A stretch of DNA of 64,000 nucleotides from Undibacterium hunanense (GTDB lineage: Bacteria > Pseudomonadota > Gammaproteobacteria > Burkholderiales > Burkholderiaceae_D). The DNA lies in the NCBI RefSeq assembly GCF_014284335.1, contig NZ_JACOGF010000001.1, positions 496,001 to 560,000 on the forward strand, in the 5' to 3' direction. The notes under the pieces are model-generated. The model saw only the letters and a program-made list of their open reading frames with translations, did not search any database and had not been told where the DNA came from. Position numbers and translations under genes: made by a program. Each line of letters starts with the position of its first letter. The first letter of the stretch is position 1. This document shows, one piece after another, positions 7,099-17,532 of the stretch.

Positions 7099-8082
7099 TT
7101 AGCGTATATTGGGAACATTTCCCTTCAGAATCGTGGTCGCAGCGCTGGAGCCTATCGAAGCGCCAAATTTTTTCAACACACGTTCAGGCAAGCCTTCTTT
7201 TTGCGTGTAGTCAACGATATTTTCGACCTTGATCACATCACGCGCAACGGAATCCACTGACCCAAAATCATCTGCCAGGCCCATTTGCACCGCCTTGGTA
7301 CCGATCCAGAACAAGCCAGAAAACATTTCTGGCGTTTCTTTCAAACGTTGACCACGACCAGTACGCACGGCATCAATAAACTGTTGATGGATTTCATTCA
7401 GCATCCCCTGGGAAAAGGCTTTCTGTTTTTCTGTCTGCGGTGAAAACGGATCCATGAAACCCTTGTTTTCACCGGCAGTCATCAGGCGACGTTCCACGCC
7501 CAGTTTATCCATGATGCCGGTAAAACCAAAACCATCCATCAACACACCGATAGAACCGACAATACTGGCTTTGTTCACGTAGATTTTATCTGCGGCCACA
7601 GCGATGTAATAACCACCAGACGCACAGATTTCATCGACCACGACATACAGCTTTTTCTCGGGATATTCTTTGCGCAAACGACCCATTTCATCATTGATCA
7701 TGCCAGCCTGCACCGGGCTGCCACCAGGGCTGTTGATACGCACCACCACCGCAACCGAACCAGGGTCAGCAAAGGCCCTATTCAATGCCGGAATGACGGT
7801 CTGGGCGCTGCCGCTGCCCTCTGACTCTATGCTGCCATCAATTTCTATCAGGGCAGTATGATGGCCGAGGTTTTCCATTTCCCCCGTCGCATAATCACTG
7901 AAATAATAAAAACCGAACATCACCACAAACAGCAGCACGAATTTGAAGAAAATGCCCCAGCGCCGGCGCAGTCTCTGTTCACGCAAGGCGTCTGTTGCCA
8001 GCTTTTCCAGCAATTCCCGTTCCCAGTTCGGGTTTTTCTTGTCAGCCTCGGCGCTGGATGGGTTCAATATTTGATCATTCAT
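7099..8082 (-). CDS. sppA: Signal peptide peptidase SppA, short form (S49 family)
   Basis: The 327-residue membrane-anchored serine protease cleaves leftover signal peptides. A cytoplasmic N terminus of about 40 residues precedes one transmembrane helix (about 44-60), and the S49 domain follows. The likely nucleophile is Ser155 in CASGGYYIA and the general base Lys207 in GENKGFMDPF; the spacing of 52 matches the Ser/Lys dyad of the short Bacillus-type enzyme. The oxyanion region NSPGGSP is at 117-123. It is the last gene of the minus-strand set rluC - HAD - Rieske - sppA, 14 bp after the Rieske gene. Confidence 0.94.
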   Translation of the reverse strand: MNDQILNPSSAEADKKNPNWERELLEKLATDALREQRLRRRWGIFFKFVLLFVVMFGFYYFSDYATGEMENLGHHTALIEIDGSIESEGSGSAQTVIPALNRAFADPGSVAVVVRINSPGGSPVQAGMINDEMGRLRKEYPEKKLYVVVDEICASGGYYIAVAADKIYVNKASIVGSIGVLMDGFGFTGIMDKLGVERRLMTAGENKGFMDPFSPQTEKQKAFSQGMLNEIHQQFIDAVRTGRGQRLKETPEMFSGLFWIGTKAVQMGLADDFGSVDSVARDVIKVENIVDYTQKEGLPERVLKKFGASIGSSAATTILKGNVPNIR

Positions 8083-8096
8083 ATGTATTTCCAGTT

Positions 8097-8462
8097 TCAG
8101 GCAATGACAGGCTGAATATAGTCATCCGGGTGCCAATAGATTTGCCCATCCACTTCAGTGACATGGATTTTTCGCAGACGTCCTCCGCGACAGGGGCCGC
8201 CGGTACAATAACCGGTATCCGGCTGATAAATTGCGCCGTGGGTGGCACACATGATGTAAAGGCCGCTCGACTCCAGGAATTCACCCGGATTCCAGTCCAG
8301 CTCTACCGGCACATGGGCGCAACGGTTCAGGTAAGCATGTACCGTACCGCCATAGCGAATGACAAAACCAACTGCATCATCACTACCCGCAGTCAGGGGA
8401 AAGCGCACGCCTTTGCCGCCTTCGATCAAATCACCAGATACACAAATAGATATCGCTGTCAT
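8097..8462 (-). CDS. Rieske [2Fe-2S] domain protein
   Basis: The 121-residue protein is essentially one Rieske domain: Cys48-x-His50 (NRCAHVPVEL) and Cys72-x2-His75 (MCATHGAIYQ) provide the two Cys and two His cluster ligands. No signal peptide or membrane anchor is visible, so it is a small soluble ferredoxin-like protein with an unknown electron partner. It sits between the HAD phosphatase and sppA, 16 bp and 14 bp from its neighbours. This order is, from memory, common in Burkholderiales and suggests one operon. The biological role in this setting is not known. Confidence 0.9.
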   Translation of the reverse strand: MTAISICVSGDLIEGGKGVRFPLTAGSDDAVGFVIRYGGTVHAYLNRCAHVPVELDWNPGEFLESSGLYIMCATHGAIYQPDTGYCTGGPCRGGRLRKIHVTEVDGQIYWHPDDYIQPVIA

Positions 8463-8478
8463 CTGACTTTTACCTCAC

Positions 8479-9138
8479 TCATGCATTGTCGCGTAACCAG
8501 TCACGCAATTGCGTCACGTTTTTCGCCGAGAACAGCGGATTCATGTCCAGCAAAGCGGCTGGATCATGGGCACCGTACTCCACGGCAATCGCTGCTGCGC
8601 CAGCATTGCTGGCCATCTGCAGATCATGCGTGGTATCACCTATCATGACAGTGCGGCGCATATCCTGCCCCAGTTCACGGGTCAATTCTTGCAACATGGC
8701 AGGATGGGGCTTGGAAAATGTCTCGTCAGAACAACGTGTGGCATCAAATACAGATGTCAACTTCGCCGTGTGCAGAGCGCGGCTCAAGCCGACCCGGCTG
8801 GCACCGGTAGCCACCGCCAGAAAATAGCCATCCTGCGAAAGTTCGGCCAACATTTCCCTGACGCCATCAAACAAGGGCAGTTCATGGTCTTTGGCCAGGA
8901 AATGGTAACGGAAACGTTCCACCGCCCGGGGATAGAATTTCGGATCAATATCCGGCATGGCAACCTGTATGGCCTGCGGCAAAGCAAGGCCAATCACAAA
9001 TGATGCGACATCTTCCTTGGGTATTGGCAATCCTAAATCACGTGCTGCTGCCTGTATGCATTTGACGATGACGGCAGTGCTGTCCATCAAGGTACCGTCC
9101 CAGTCAAATACAATTAAATCGAATTGCTTTTTTGCCAT
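8479..9138 (-). CDS. HAD-family hydrolase, phosphoglycolate-phosphatase-like
   Basis: The 219-residue HAD phosphatase has motif I DWDGTLMDS with the nucleophile Asp near residue 11, a helical cap, motif II with ATGASR, and motif III/IV ending in GDTTHDLQMA. It resembles Gph-type phosphatases, which dephosphorylate 2-phosphoglycolate or other small phosphorylated metabolites; substrate cannot be assigned from sequence. It is placed after rluC and before the Rieske gene, the usual arrangement in this order of bacteria. The ATG at 9138 begins close to motif I (MAKKQFDLIVFDWDGT), as expected. Confidence 0.88.
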   Translation of the reverse strand: MAKKQFDLIVFDWDGTLMDSTAVIVKCIQAAARDLGLPIPKEDVASFVIGLALPQAIQVAMPDIDPKFYPRAVERFRYHFLAKDHELPLFDGVREMLAELSQDGYFLAVATGASRVGLSRALHTAKLTSVFDATRCSDETFSKPHPAMLQELTRELGQDMRRTVMIGDTTHDLQMASNAGAAAIAVEYGAHDPAALLDMNPLFSAKNVTQLRDWLRDNA

Positions 9139-9226
9139 ATTTTCAATAAAACGAATTCATTGCTGAATCCGTAACATGTTTCTCATCAATAACGGCATAT
9201 TACCATTATTAAACCATTAATACTTT

Positions 9227-10240
9227 TCAAGCCAGGGCCAGCGTTTTCAGGAAATTAAGGCATTCAGGAGGCAAAGGCGCATTCACCGTCTGGGTCTTTC
9301 CCGATTCTGGATGGACAAAACTGATCTGATGCGCATGCAGGAACATCCTCTTCAAAGCACCTCGCCCTTCGCCAGCCTTGAGCAAGGCGCGGTTGAGGGC
9401 AAAATCCCCGTATTTATCATCCCCGGCAATGGCAAAGCCACTGGCAGACAGATGCACACGGATCTGATGGGTACGCCCGGTCTTCAATTCGGCTTCCAGC
9501 AACGCAAAATCGCGATATTTTTTCTGCAAGGAAAACACCGTGTGTGAAGGCATGCCATCGGCCTGCACCCGCACGCGGCGTTCACCATCGGCGGTCGTAT
9601 ACTTGTACAATGCCAGTTTGACATGCTGACGCGCATTCTTCCAGTCTCCACTGACCAGGGTCAGGTAACGCTTGTCGGTCACACCATCACGCATTTGTTC
9701 ATGCAAATTTGTCAATGCAGTGCGTTTTTTTGCCAGCAAGAGTATGCCCGAGGTTTCTCTGTCCAGCCTATGGACCAGTTCCAGAAACTTGGCATCTGGC
9801 CTGGAAGCACGCAATTGTTCAATCACGCCATAGCTGACGCCAGAGCCGCCATGTACGGCCACACCGGCCGGTTTGTCGATAATGAGCAAATAATTATCTT
9901 CAAACAGAATAGGAAATTCCTGTTTGGGCGCTGTCTGCTCGGTGGCTTCTGCCATACGTATAGGCGGAATACGGACAACATCCCCCTCTACCAGCCGGTA
10001 GAGCTGGTCGATACGCCCTTTGTTGACACGCACTTCACCTGATCGCAATACACGATAAACATGGCTTTTTGGCACGCCTTTGCAGATGCGCAATAAGAAA
10101 TTGTCTATACGCTGCCCCGCCTCTTCTTCAGAGATCGTGAGCAACTGTACTTTGGGTTGGGATACCGAAGGCTGCTGAGAGGAAGGCTTTTCCATCTGAA
10201 TTTGATGTGCTCCCCTATTAATTGTCGCTAAGTCCTTCAT
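9227..10240 (-). CDS. rluC: 23S rRNA pseudouridine synthase RluC (sites 955/2504/2580)
   Basis: The protein has an N-terminal S4 RNA-binding domain (about 44-100, GQRIDNFL) and a RluA-type catalytic domain with the Asp160 of HRLDRETSGILL; it converts uridines of 23S rRNA to pseudouridine. The 337-residue length includes a non-conserved leader of about 30 residues, so a later in-frame Met at 10195 is also possible as the start. It is divergent from rne, a very conserved neighbour pair in proteobacteria. It heads the minus-strand set that continues with the HAD phosphatase, Rieske protein and sppA. Confidence 0.93.
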   Translation of the reverse strand: MKDLATINRGAHQIQMEKPSSQQPSVSQPKVQLLTISEEEAGQRIDNFLLRICKGVPKSHVYRVLRSGEVRVNKGRIDQLYRLVEGDVVRIPPIRMAEATEQTAPKQEFPILFEDNYLLIIDKPAGVAVHGGSGVSYGVIEQLRASRPDAKFLELVHRLDRETSGILLLAKKRTALTNLHEQMRDGVTDKRYLTLVSGDWKNARQHVKLALYKYTTADGERRVRVQADGMPSHTVFSLQKKYRDFALLEAELKTGRTHQIRVHLSASGFAIAGDDKYGDFALNRALLKAGEGRGALKRMFLHAHQISFVHPESGKTQTVNAPLPPECLNFLKTLALA

Positions 10241-10868
10241 TTTGAATATATAATTGTTTTCGCTTCAGCATTTATGCTTTTAGCAGTGTAAGAGGAATAA
10301 ACGACTATTTTACACAGGGGCATGTCCTTCGGCCTCGCCTGTTTGCAAATTTGATGGAAAAGATGTGTATGCAGCGTCGTTTGCCTGTCAGGGTAACAGC
10401 CAATTGTTGTTATCGGGCATGGACCAACGAGGTTGGATCAGAGAGTTTGAATTGTAAGGATAAGTCTGGCAAGAGATGCTGGTTTAATTATGAAACAGCA
10501 TGCTTGCCAGTTGACAGTGATGGTAATCGGGGCGATTCCGTCAGACACAACAAAATAAGATGGTCTGACATCAAAGTTGCTCATCGCCTGGCGTTGTCAC
10601 TGGTTGCTGTACACAGCGACCAAGTCATACAACGCGGGGGACATGTGCACTCGTGCTTTTTTACCCTGACTGTCCGCGCCCAGCGCAAAACAGATGCCCG
10701 GTTTTATTCAGCATGGCAATAATCTTGCCGTAGCTGGTTCCGCCCTGCTTTGCCTCAGGCATTTCCCGCCCCCTCAAACACTCCGTTCCCGCGTACATCC
10801 CGTATCAGTACAGTTGTCATCTTTAAAAGATGGCAGCACAAGATGACCACCAGGTCACGGAGTAAAAC
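10241..10868 (+). promoter_or_regulatory. Long divergent region and probable 5' leader of rne
   Basis: There are 628 bp between rluC and rne with no convincing gene. A TATAAT at 10249-10254 (no good -35) could serve rne. Near the start codon are two small hairpins: CATCTTT/AAAGATG at 10818-10832 and TGACC/GGTCA at 10844-10857, with the GGAG ribosome site immediately after at 10859-10862. A long structured leader is known to mediate RNase E autoregulation in E. coli; the same use here is inference. Confidence 0.5.
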
Positions 10869-13800
10869 ATGAAACGTATGCTGTTCAATGCGACGCAGCA
10901 AGAAGAGTTGCGCGTTGCCATTGTCAATGGGCAAAAGCTCATCGACATTGATATCGAGACTGCCGGTCGCGAACTGCGCAAGTCCAATATCTACAAAGGC
11001 GTGATCACTCGTATCGAGCCTTCCCTTGAAGCCTGTTTCGTCAACTATGGCGAAGAACGTCACGGCTTCCTCCCTTTCAAAGAAGTTGCCCGCACCTATT
11101 TTAAAGAAGGCGTGGACGTACGCAATGCTTCCATTAAAGAAGCGCTGCGCGAAGGCCAGGAAATCATGGTCCAGGTCGAAAAAGAAGAACGTGGCAACAA
11201 GGGCGCAGCCCTGACCTCGTTCATCTCACTGGCTGGCCGTTATCTGGTTTTGATGCCGAACAATCCGCGTGGTGGTGGTGTTTCCCGTCGCGTCGAAGGT
11301 GAAGATCGCCAGGAATTGCGCGAAACCATGGACAAACTGGACTTGCCTGGCGGCATGTCTGTGATTGCCCGCACAGCCGGTATAGGCCGCAATGTTGACG
11401 AATTGCAATGGGATTTGAATTACCTGATGCAACTCTGGCGCGCGATTGAAGGCGCAGGCAAATCCTCTCCAGGCGCTTTCCTGATTTATCAGGAATCTTC
11501 ACTGGTGATCCGCGCTATCCGCGATTATTTCCAGCCAGACATCGGTGAAATCCTCATCGATACCGATGAAATTTACGAACAGGCTCAGCAGTTCATGAGC
11601 CATGTGATGCCCGACATGGTGCATCGCGTCAAACGCTATAGCGATGATGTACCGCTGTTCTCGCGTTTCCAGATCGAACACCAGATCGAAACTGCCTATT
11701 CCCGTACCGTACCATTGCCTTCCGGCGGCGCGATCGTTATTGATCATACTGAAGCTTTGGTGTCAGTTGACGTTAACTCGGCGCGCTCCACCCGTGGTGG
11801 TGATATCGAGACAACAGCGTTCAATACCAATCTGGAAGCCGCTGAAGAAGTAGCCCGTCAATTGCGTCTGCGTGATCTGGGTGGTTTGATCGTGATCGAT
11901 TTTATCGACATGGAAAACGCCAAAAACCAGCGCGAAGTTGAAACACGCCTGAAAGATGCCCTGCGCTATGACCGCGCACGTGTACAAATGGGCAAGATTT
12001 CCCGCTTTGGCCTGATGGAACTGTCACGCCAGCGTCTGCGCCCTTCCCTGTCCGAAGGCAGCCATGTGACTTGCCCGCGTTGTAACGGCACTGGCCACAT
12101 CCGTGATACTGAATCTTCTGCCCTGCAAGTCCTGCGCATCATCCAGGAAGAGGCCATGAAGGAAAACTCGGCAGCGATCCACGTCCAGGTACCTGTCGAC
12201 GTCGCTGCTTTCCTGCTGAATGAAAAGCGTGGTGAAATCCTGAAGATAGAAACGCGTCACCGCGTGACCGTCATCCTGATCCCGAACAAGCATCTGGAAA
12301 CCCCGCATTACAAGCTTGATCGCCTGAAAAATGACGATCCACGCCTTGAAGATCATCATGCCAGCTATGCCATGGCAGAGCAGGCTGATACCGATATCGG
12401 CTACAGCAAGCGTCAAAAAGAAGACGTGAAGCCACGCCAGGAAGCAATGGTCAAGAGCATCACTCCTGACACAGCGCCTATCGTCGAACGCAAGGAAGTA
12501 CCGGTCCCTGTACCTGCCGCACCGGTCAGCGCACCAGCTACGCCTGGTTTCTTCAGCAAGCTGTTTGGCTTCTTCTTTGGCAAATCCGAAGCACCTGCCG
12601 CAGTAGAAGCGCCAGAACAGGCTGAAGACAAAACCAATGGCCGCGACCGCAATGCCCGCAACCCGCGCAATAACCAGCGCAACCGCAATAGCCGTCGCAA
12701 CCGTGATCGTGAAGAACGCGAAGACCGTCCGGCACGCGCTGAAAAGCCTGAGCAAGAAGCAGCCAAACCGGCCGCAGTTGAAAATGCACGTCCACCTAAA
12801 GCCGCCAAGCCACCACGTGAAGAACGTGAACCGCAAGAAAGCCGCCGTGAACGTCAGCAACGTCAGCGCGACGAACGCAAGGAAAGCCAGCCACAGGAAG
12901 CCAAGGCCGAAGAAGCCATCCAGAAACATGCTGATCCGATTCCTGTCGACGTCATGCCTGCCAATGCGCAGCTGGAAGCTCTGGAATCAGGTGCTGAAAA
13001 TGAAACCAGCGAGCAAGGCGAAGAACGCCGTCGCCGTCGTCGTCGTGGTGGCCGCAACCGCAATCGCCGCGACCGTGATGGCAATGAGCAAGTCAATGAA
13101 CAAGGCGAATTGCTGATTGATGCAACAGGTGAAACAGCAGAAGCCAATATACAAGCAGCCAAAGCAATGGAAGCAGTGGAATCTACAGTGCCTGCCGAAC
13201 CAGTGGCAGCACCCGTTGCGACTCCTGTACACGCTGCGGCCCAAGCCCCGGTAGTTGCAGACATTGCACCAGTTGTTGCGCCAGCAGTTGTTGCTGACGT
13301 TGCTGACATTGCCACAGTTACTACTATTGACACACCTGCACCAGCCCAAGCAGTCGCCGCCCCTGCCCAGGTAGCAGATAACGCTGTTCCAACAGCCACT
13401 ATCAGCACGCCTGAACCTGTAGTCGCCGCCGATACAGTTACCTCTGGTGCAAGCGTAGTTAGCTCAGGCGTCAGCAATGACACTCTGGATGCAGCGCCAG
13501 TAGTGGTGGCCACAGCCGTTGTCGCTACAGAACCAGTACCGGCAGCACCTGTCGCCGCAGTGGAAGTTATCGAAGCAGCACCAGTTGCAGCTCCGGCACC
13601 GGTCGTCACAGTTGCACCGACTGCACCTGCCGCACCTGCTGCACCTACTACAACTGAGACACCTGCCACGCCTGCTATCGCTGTAGCAGCAACCGCGGTT
13701 GCACCAGTCGCTGCGACAGTAGTCGCCAGTGAAGCTCCAGTACCTGCCAGCTACGTCAGCAAGGCACCAGTTGCCGCAACCATGCCTTTGGAAAGCCTGC

Positions 13801-13973
13801 ATTCCATGCTGAAAGAGGCTGGCCTGGAACTGGCAAGTACTGACCCGGTCAAACTGCAGGCAGCGCAGGAAAGTGCACAGAATTTTGTGCCACCTGCACG
13901 CGTTCCACGCGAACGCAAGCCCCTGCCAGTCAGCAATGATGAGCCATTGGTCATGGTGGAAACACGTCACTAG
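10869..13973 (+). CDS. rne: Ribonuclease E
   Basis: The 1034-residue endoribonuclease initiates mRNA decay and processes rRNA and tRNA. It begins with the typical [19 protein letters not shown], has an S1 domain (about 35-120), the DNase I-like catalytic core with [13 protein letters not shown] and IVIDFIDM, and the zinc link CPRC at 402-405. The C-terminal half holds a hydrophobic amphipathic segment ([12 protein letters not shown], about 560) likely to touch the membrane, arginine-rich RNA-binding stretches (about 590-625 and 720-735), and a long Ala/Val/Pro low-complexity tail (about 760-970) before a conserved-looking end. The SD GGAG lies 6 nt before the ATG. It is followed by a strong terminator. 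Confidence 0.97.
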   Translation: MKRMLFNATQQEELRVAIVNGQKLIDIDIETAGRELRKSNIYKGVITRIEPSLEACFVNYGEERHGFLPFKEVARTYFKEGVDVRNASIKEALREGQEIMVQVEKEERGNKGAALTSFISLAGRYLVLMPNNPRGGGVSRRVEGEDRQELRETMDKLDLPGGMSVIARTAGIGRNVDELQWDLNYLMQLWRAIEGAGKSSPGAFLIYQESSLVIRAIRDYFQPDIGEILIDTDEIYEQAQQFMSHVMPDMVHRVKRYSDDVPLFSRFQIEHQIETAYSRTVPLPSGGAIVIDHTEALVSVDVNSARSTRGGDIETTAFNTNLEAAEEVARQLRLRDLGGLIVIDFIDMENAKNQREVETRLKDALRYDRARVQMGKISRFGLMELSRQRLRPSLSEGSHVTCPRCNGTGHIRDTESSALQVLRIIQEEAMKENSAAIHVQVPVDVAAFLLNEKRGEILKIETRHRVTVILIPNKHLETPHYKLDRLKNDDPRLEDHHASYAMAEQADTDIGYSKRQKEDVKPRQEAMVKSITPDTAPIVERKEVPVPVPAAPVSAPATPGFFSKLFGFFFGKSEAPAAVEAPEQAEDKTNGRDRNARNPRNNQRNRNSRRNRDREEREDRPARAEKPEQEAAKPAAVENARPPKAAKPPREEREPQESRRERQQRQRDERKESQPQEAKAEEAIQKHADPIPVDVMPANAQLEALESGAENETSEQGEERRRRRRRGGRNRNRRDRDGNEQVNEQGELLIDATGETAEANIQAAKAMEAVESTVPAEPVAAPVATPVHAAAQAPVVADIAPVVAPAVVADVADIATVTTIDTPAPAQAVAAPAQVADNAVPTATISTPEPVVAADTVTSGASVVSSGVSNDTLDAAPVVVATAVVATEPVPAAPVAAVEVIEAAPVAAPAPVVTVAPTAPAAPAAPTTTETPATPAIAVAATAVAPVAATVVASEAPVPASYVSKAPVAATMPLESLHSMLKEAGLELASTDPVKLQAAQESAQNFVPPARVPRERKPLPVSNDEPLVMVETRH

Positions 13974-14001
13974 ACTTGAGCAATAGCGCTGGAAATAAAA
14001 A

Positions 14002-14031
14002 CCGGCAATGCCATGCATTGCCGGTTTTTTT
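14002..14031 (+). terminator. Intrinsic terminator of rne
   Basis: CCGGCAATG (14002-14010) pairs with CATTGCCGG (14016-14024) around a 5-base loop, followed by seven T. An A run upstream extends the stem and would also permit termination on the minus strand. Confidence 0.95.
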
Positions 14032-14179
14032 ATTAGCGCCCGGATCAAGACCCTACCCCAGCCATCCTCTCATCCATAGCAAAACGCAAGACTTAGCCAG
14101 TCGTGCTATTGTTAAGGGCTACGCTTGTTTATGTTAAGGCGTGTTGACTTGGCAATACTTCATACCAGATACCACCACC

Positions 14180-15328
14180 ATGACGGAAAAATTCATTCCG
14201 CTGACAGATTTCAGGCAATTTGCATCCAGTCTGGCGATACCCGATCAATTGCAGGCACCAGATGGCCAGTTGCAGGATACGCTTGCCCGGCCCCTGCATG
14301 ATTTACGTATTTCCGTAACAGACCGCTGCAATTTCCGTTGCGTGTATTGCATGCCCAAAGCGGTATTTGATAAAGATTACCAGTATCTGCCCCATCAGGA
14401 TTTATTGAGCTTTGAAGAAATTCATCGCCTCGCCAGCATTTTTGTCGCTCATGGTGTCAACAAAATCCGCCTGACAGGTGGTGAGCCGTTATTACGCAAA
14501 AATATAGAAAAACTGATTGCGCTGCTGGCCGGTTTGCGCACACCCGATGGCAAGCAGCTTGACCTGACCCTGACTACCAATGGTTCTTTACTTGCGCGCA
14601 AGGCTCAGAGCCTGAAAGATGCCGGCCTGACCAGAGTCAGCGTGTCACTGGATGCGCTGAATGACAATGTTTTCAGGCATATGAATGACGTCGATTTTTC
14701 TGTATCCGAAGTGCTGGAAGGCATCGCCGTTGCAGAAAAAGTGGGATTGGGTCCGGTCAAAGTCAATATGGTGGTCAAAGCCGGTGTCAATGATCAGGAA
14801 ATTGTACCCATGGCCCGCTATTTCCAGCGCAACGGGCAAATTTTACGCTTCATCGAATACATGGATGTGGGAGCATCGAATGGCTGGCAAATGGAGGAAG
14901 TCATTCCTTCCGCCGAAATCATCAGGCGCATCCAGGCTGCCGGCATGCCGCTCACGCCGATAGAGGCCAATTACAAAAGCGAAACCGCGAAGCGCTGGCG
15001 TCACACCGATGGCGGTGCTGAACTTGGCTTGATTTCCAGCGTTACCCAGGCATTTTGCAGCGATTGTACGCGCGCCCGGCTATCGACAGAGGGCAAGCTC
15101 TATACCTGCCTGTTTGCGACCCGGGGACATGATCTGCGGGCCTTGCTGCGCGCGTCTGATCAGCATTCCGACCTGGCAATTACGAATGTCATCGCCGGCA
15201 TCTGGCGCAAGCGCGACGACCGTTACTCGGAACTACGCAGCCAGCAAACCGGCGCTGATAGCGGGACTGGCAAAGAAACTGGTAGCACCACTCGCAAGAA
15301 GATCGAGATGTCTTATATTGGTGGCTGA
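14180..15328 (+). CDS. moaA: GTP 3',8-cyclase MoaA
   Basis: This radical SAM enzyme makes 3',8-cyclo-GTP, the first step of molybdenum cofactor synthesis. It has the N-terminal cluster motif Cys-x3-Cys-x2-Cys ([13 protein letters not shown]), the [11 protein letters not shown] motif, the second cluster region [18 protein letters not shown], and the essential C-terminal Gly-Gly of MSYIGG. ATG 14180 (MTEKFIPL) was chosen; a GTG at 14141 in frame is an alternative, and neither has a strong ribosome site. About 20 Ser/Thr/Gly/Lys-rich residues sit just before the C-terminal motif. It opens the group moaA - mobA - moeA. Confidence 0.95.
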   Translation: MTEKFIPLTDFRQFASSLAIPDQLQAPDGQLQDTLARPLHDLRISVTDRCNFRCVYCMPKAVFDKDYQYLPHQDLLSFEEIHRLASIFVAHGVNKIRLTGGEPLLRKNIEKLIALLAGLRTPDGKQLDLTLTTNGSLLARKAQSLKDAGLTRVSVSLDALNDNVFRHMNDVDFSVSEVLEGIAVAEKVGLGPVKVNMVVKAGVNDQEIVPMARYFQRNGQILRFIEYMDVGASNGWQMEEVIPSAEIIRRIQAAGMPLTPIEANYKSETAKRWRHTDGGAELGLISSVTQAFCSDCTRARLSTEGKLYTCLFATRGHDLRALLRASDQHSDLAITNVIAGIWRKRDDRYSELRSQQTGADSGTGKETGSTTRKKIEMSYIGG

Positions 15329-15451
15329 AATACTGCATCGCTGAAATCATCCCTAGTCTTCAAAAATCGCAAGCAATTGAAATAGCTGGCTAAAAGCACC
15401 GGTTGATAGTGGATAATATCGGCAAGAAGACTTTGCCATACTCGTTCTGCC

Positions 15452-16072
15452 ATGCCCGAAATGACAACCATAGACAAAAACCTGATTACCGGACTGATAC
15501 TTGCCGGTGGTCGTGGTACGCGTATGGGTACGGTGGACAAAGGCTTGCAGGATTTTCGCGGACAACCACTGATACGGCATGTATTAAGCGCACTGTCAGC
15601 ACAGACCGGTACGGTCATCATCAACGCCAATCAGAATCTGGCTGTATATCAAAGCTTGGGCATGCCAGTGGTATCGGACTTGCTGGCAGGCTTTGCCGGG
15701 CCGCTGGCCGGTTTACAGGCAGGCTTGCTGGCATGTACCACCCCCTATCTCGTTTGCGCCCCCTGCGACTCTCCGTTATTGCCTGCTGACCTGGTCAAAC
15801 GTCTTGCCAGGGCATTACATAATGATGGCAGTGACGTCGCGGTAGCGTTCACCATGGAGAACCTGGACGGCGGCTCTGTCAAGCAGGTCCACCCTGTATT
15901 TGCCCTGATGAAAACCGGCGTATCAGCGCAATTGACTGCTTATCTGCAAGATGGTGGTCGTCGCGTCAATGACTGGCATGCCAGCCTGCTTGCGAGTGAG
16001 GTCTTGTTTGAAGACAGTGCAGCCTTCCGCAATATCAATACGCGCAAAGAATTACAGGAATTGGAACACTGA
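15452..16072 (+). CDS. mobA: Molybdenum cofactor guanylyltransferase MobA
   Basis: The 206-residue nucleotidyltransferase transfers GMP from GTP to molybdopterin to form the MGD cofactor used by DMSO-reductase-family enzymes. Its N-terminal signature is LAGGRGTRMGTVDKGL, which binds GTP, followed by the Asp of CAPCDSPLLP for the metal. Length matches the family. It lies between moaA and moeA; moeA starts 1 bp after the mobA stop, so the two are translationally coupled. The presence of mobA implies MGD-dependent oxidoreductases such as nitrate reductase or formate dehydrogenase elsewhere in the genome. Confidence 0.95.
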   Translation: MPEMTTIDKNLITGLILAGGRGTRMGTVDKGLQDFRGQPLIRHVLSALSAQTGTVIINANQNLAVYQSLGMPVVSDLLAGFAGPLAGLQAGLLACTTPYLVCAPCDSPLLPADLVKRLARALHNDGSDVAVAFTMENLDGGSVKQVHPVFALMKTGVSAQLTAYLQDGGRRVNDWHASLLASEVLFEDSAAFRNINTRKELQELEH

Positions 16073-16073
16073 C

Positions 16074-17375
16074 ATGTCTCCCGCCAACACCATACATTCC
16101 AGGCTGCAAGACATTTTTGCTGCCATGCCAGACTATGACCCGCATGCAGTCACCGTAGAACAGGCGCAAGAAATTATCGGCCAATTTATCCAGCCCCTGC
16201 ATATCACCGAGCAACTGCCCCTGCGCCAGGCCCTGGGGCGTGTACTGGCAGAAGATATCGTCTCTGCCATGAACGTACCGGCCCACGACAATTCTGCCAT
16301 GGATGGTTTTGCCTTTCGCGGCGACGATTTACCTGCCGGGCAAAACAAGCAGTTGCGTATCGTCGGTACCGCCCTGGCTGGCCGTGCCTATCCGGGTCAG
16401 ACCGCCAGGGATGAATGCATACGCATCACCACGGGCGCCGTCATGCCTGCCGGTTGTGATACGGTCATTCCGCAGGAGTTGATTATTGCCGGTAGCGATA
16501 CCCATATCACCATCCCGCATGGCAAACTGCGGGCCGGTGACAACCGTCGCCTGAAGGGAGAAGATCTGGCCATGGGCAAAACCGTGATCAGTAAAGGCCG
16601 GATACTGAAACCGGCTGATCTCGGTCTGCTGGCGTCACTGGCCATTGCCGAAGTAAGCGTTCAGAGACGCCTGCGGGTTGCATTTTTCTCCACTGGCGAT
16701 GAATTACGTTCGCTGGGCGAACCGCTGGATGAAGGCTGCGTCTACGACAGCAATCGCTATACCCTGTTTGGCATGCTGACCAGCCTTGGGTGCGAAGTAA
16801 TCGACATGGGTGTCGTCAAAGACCGTGCAGACGCACTAGAAACTGCCTTGTGCCAGGCTTGCGAAGTGGCAGATGCAATCATTACCTCTGGCGGTGTTTC
16901 GGTTGGTGCGGCTGACTACACCAGAGACATCATGGCCAAACTGGGCCAGATTGCCTTTTGGAGCGTCGCCATGCGACCTGGCCGCCCCCTGGCGTTCGGG
17001 CAAATAGCAGTCAATGGCAAAAGCGCCTACCTGTTTGGCCTACCGGGCAATCCAGTGGCTGTGATGGTGAGTTTTTATTTTTTTGCCCGCCAGGCCTTAT
17101 ATCGCCTGATGGGTGCAACAGCCCCCTCCCTGCCACTGATACCAGCCATTGCGACAGAAACAATACGCAAGCGCTCCGGTCGTACAGAATTTCAGCGCGG
17201 CATCCTGAGCAATTCAAAAAACGGCGACCTGCATGTCAGCGTGACTGGCTCGCAAGGTTCAGGTATATTGCGTTCGATGTCGGAAGCCAATTGCATAATT
17301 GTCTTGCAACACGACCAAGACACAGTTTTATCTGGTGAAAAAGTACATGTTCTATTGTTTGACGGATTACTTTAG
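16074..17375 (+). CDS. moeA: Molybdopterin molybdenumtransferase MoeA
   Basis: The 433-residue protein inserts molybdate into adenylylated molybdopterin. Visible landmarks are PAHDNSAMDGFAF near the N terminus, the MoCF-binding core with STGDELRS, TSGGVSVGAADYT and the loop LPGNPVAVMVSF. The frame is open upstream to 15951, but that part overlaps mobA; the ATG at 16074 (MSPANTIHSRL) just after the mobA stop gives normal family length. Downstream, a 7-bp hairpin (17473-17492) precedes the next gene's ribosome site; no clear intrinsic terminator was found after moeA. Confidence 0.95.
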   Translation: MSPANTIHSRLQDIFAAMPDYDPHAVTVEQAQEIIGQFIQPLHITEQLPLRQALGRVLAEDIVSAMNVPAHDNSAMDGFAFRGDDLPAGQNKQLRIVGTALAGRAYPGQTARDECIRITTGAVMPAGCDTVIPQELIIAGSDTHITIPHGKLRAGDNRRLKGEDLAMGKTVISKGRILKPADLGLLASLAIAEVSVQRRLRVAFFSTGDELRSLGEPLDEGCVYDSNRYTLFGMLTSLGCEVIDMGVVKDRADALETALCQACEVADAIITSGGVSVGAADYTRDIMAKLGQIAFWSVAMRPGRPLAFGQIAVNGKSAYLFGLPGNPVAVMVSFYFFARQALYRLMGATAPSLPLIPAIATETIRKRSGRTEFQRGILSNSKNGDLHVSVTGSQGSGILRSMSEANCIIVLQHDQDTVLSGEKVHVLLFDGLL

Positions 17376-17532
17376 CTAATTTGGGTTGTTTTAGTAGTTT
17401 GGCGTCCATAGCACCGCTTCAACACCGGAAGATGTAAATGGCAAGTATAAAAACGTAACAGACGCTTACATTCTGGCGACATTGCTCGCCAGCAAAGTAC
17501 AATTATTGGTTTAAACATTACTGGAGAACAGT

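Noticed and set aside
10351-10722. 123-codon plus-strand open frame in the rne leader
   Set aside because: No ribosome site, no recognisable domain, unusual composition, and it lies in the expected long rne leader.
12863-13669. Long antisense frames opposite the 3' part of rne, rich in Ala/Gly/Thr or Cys/Ser
   Set aside because: They arise from the repetitive Ala/Val/Pro codons of the RNase E tail and show no family pattern.
14041-14179. Molybdenum cofactor riboswitch before moaA
   Set aside because: No Moco-motif conserved elements were recognised in the 150 bp before the start.
15951-16073. Upstream extension of moeA overlapping mobA
   Set aside because: The extra residues are the mobA sequence read in another frame; ATG 16074 gives family-length MoeA.
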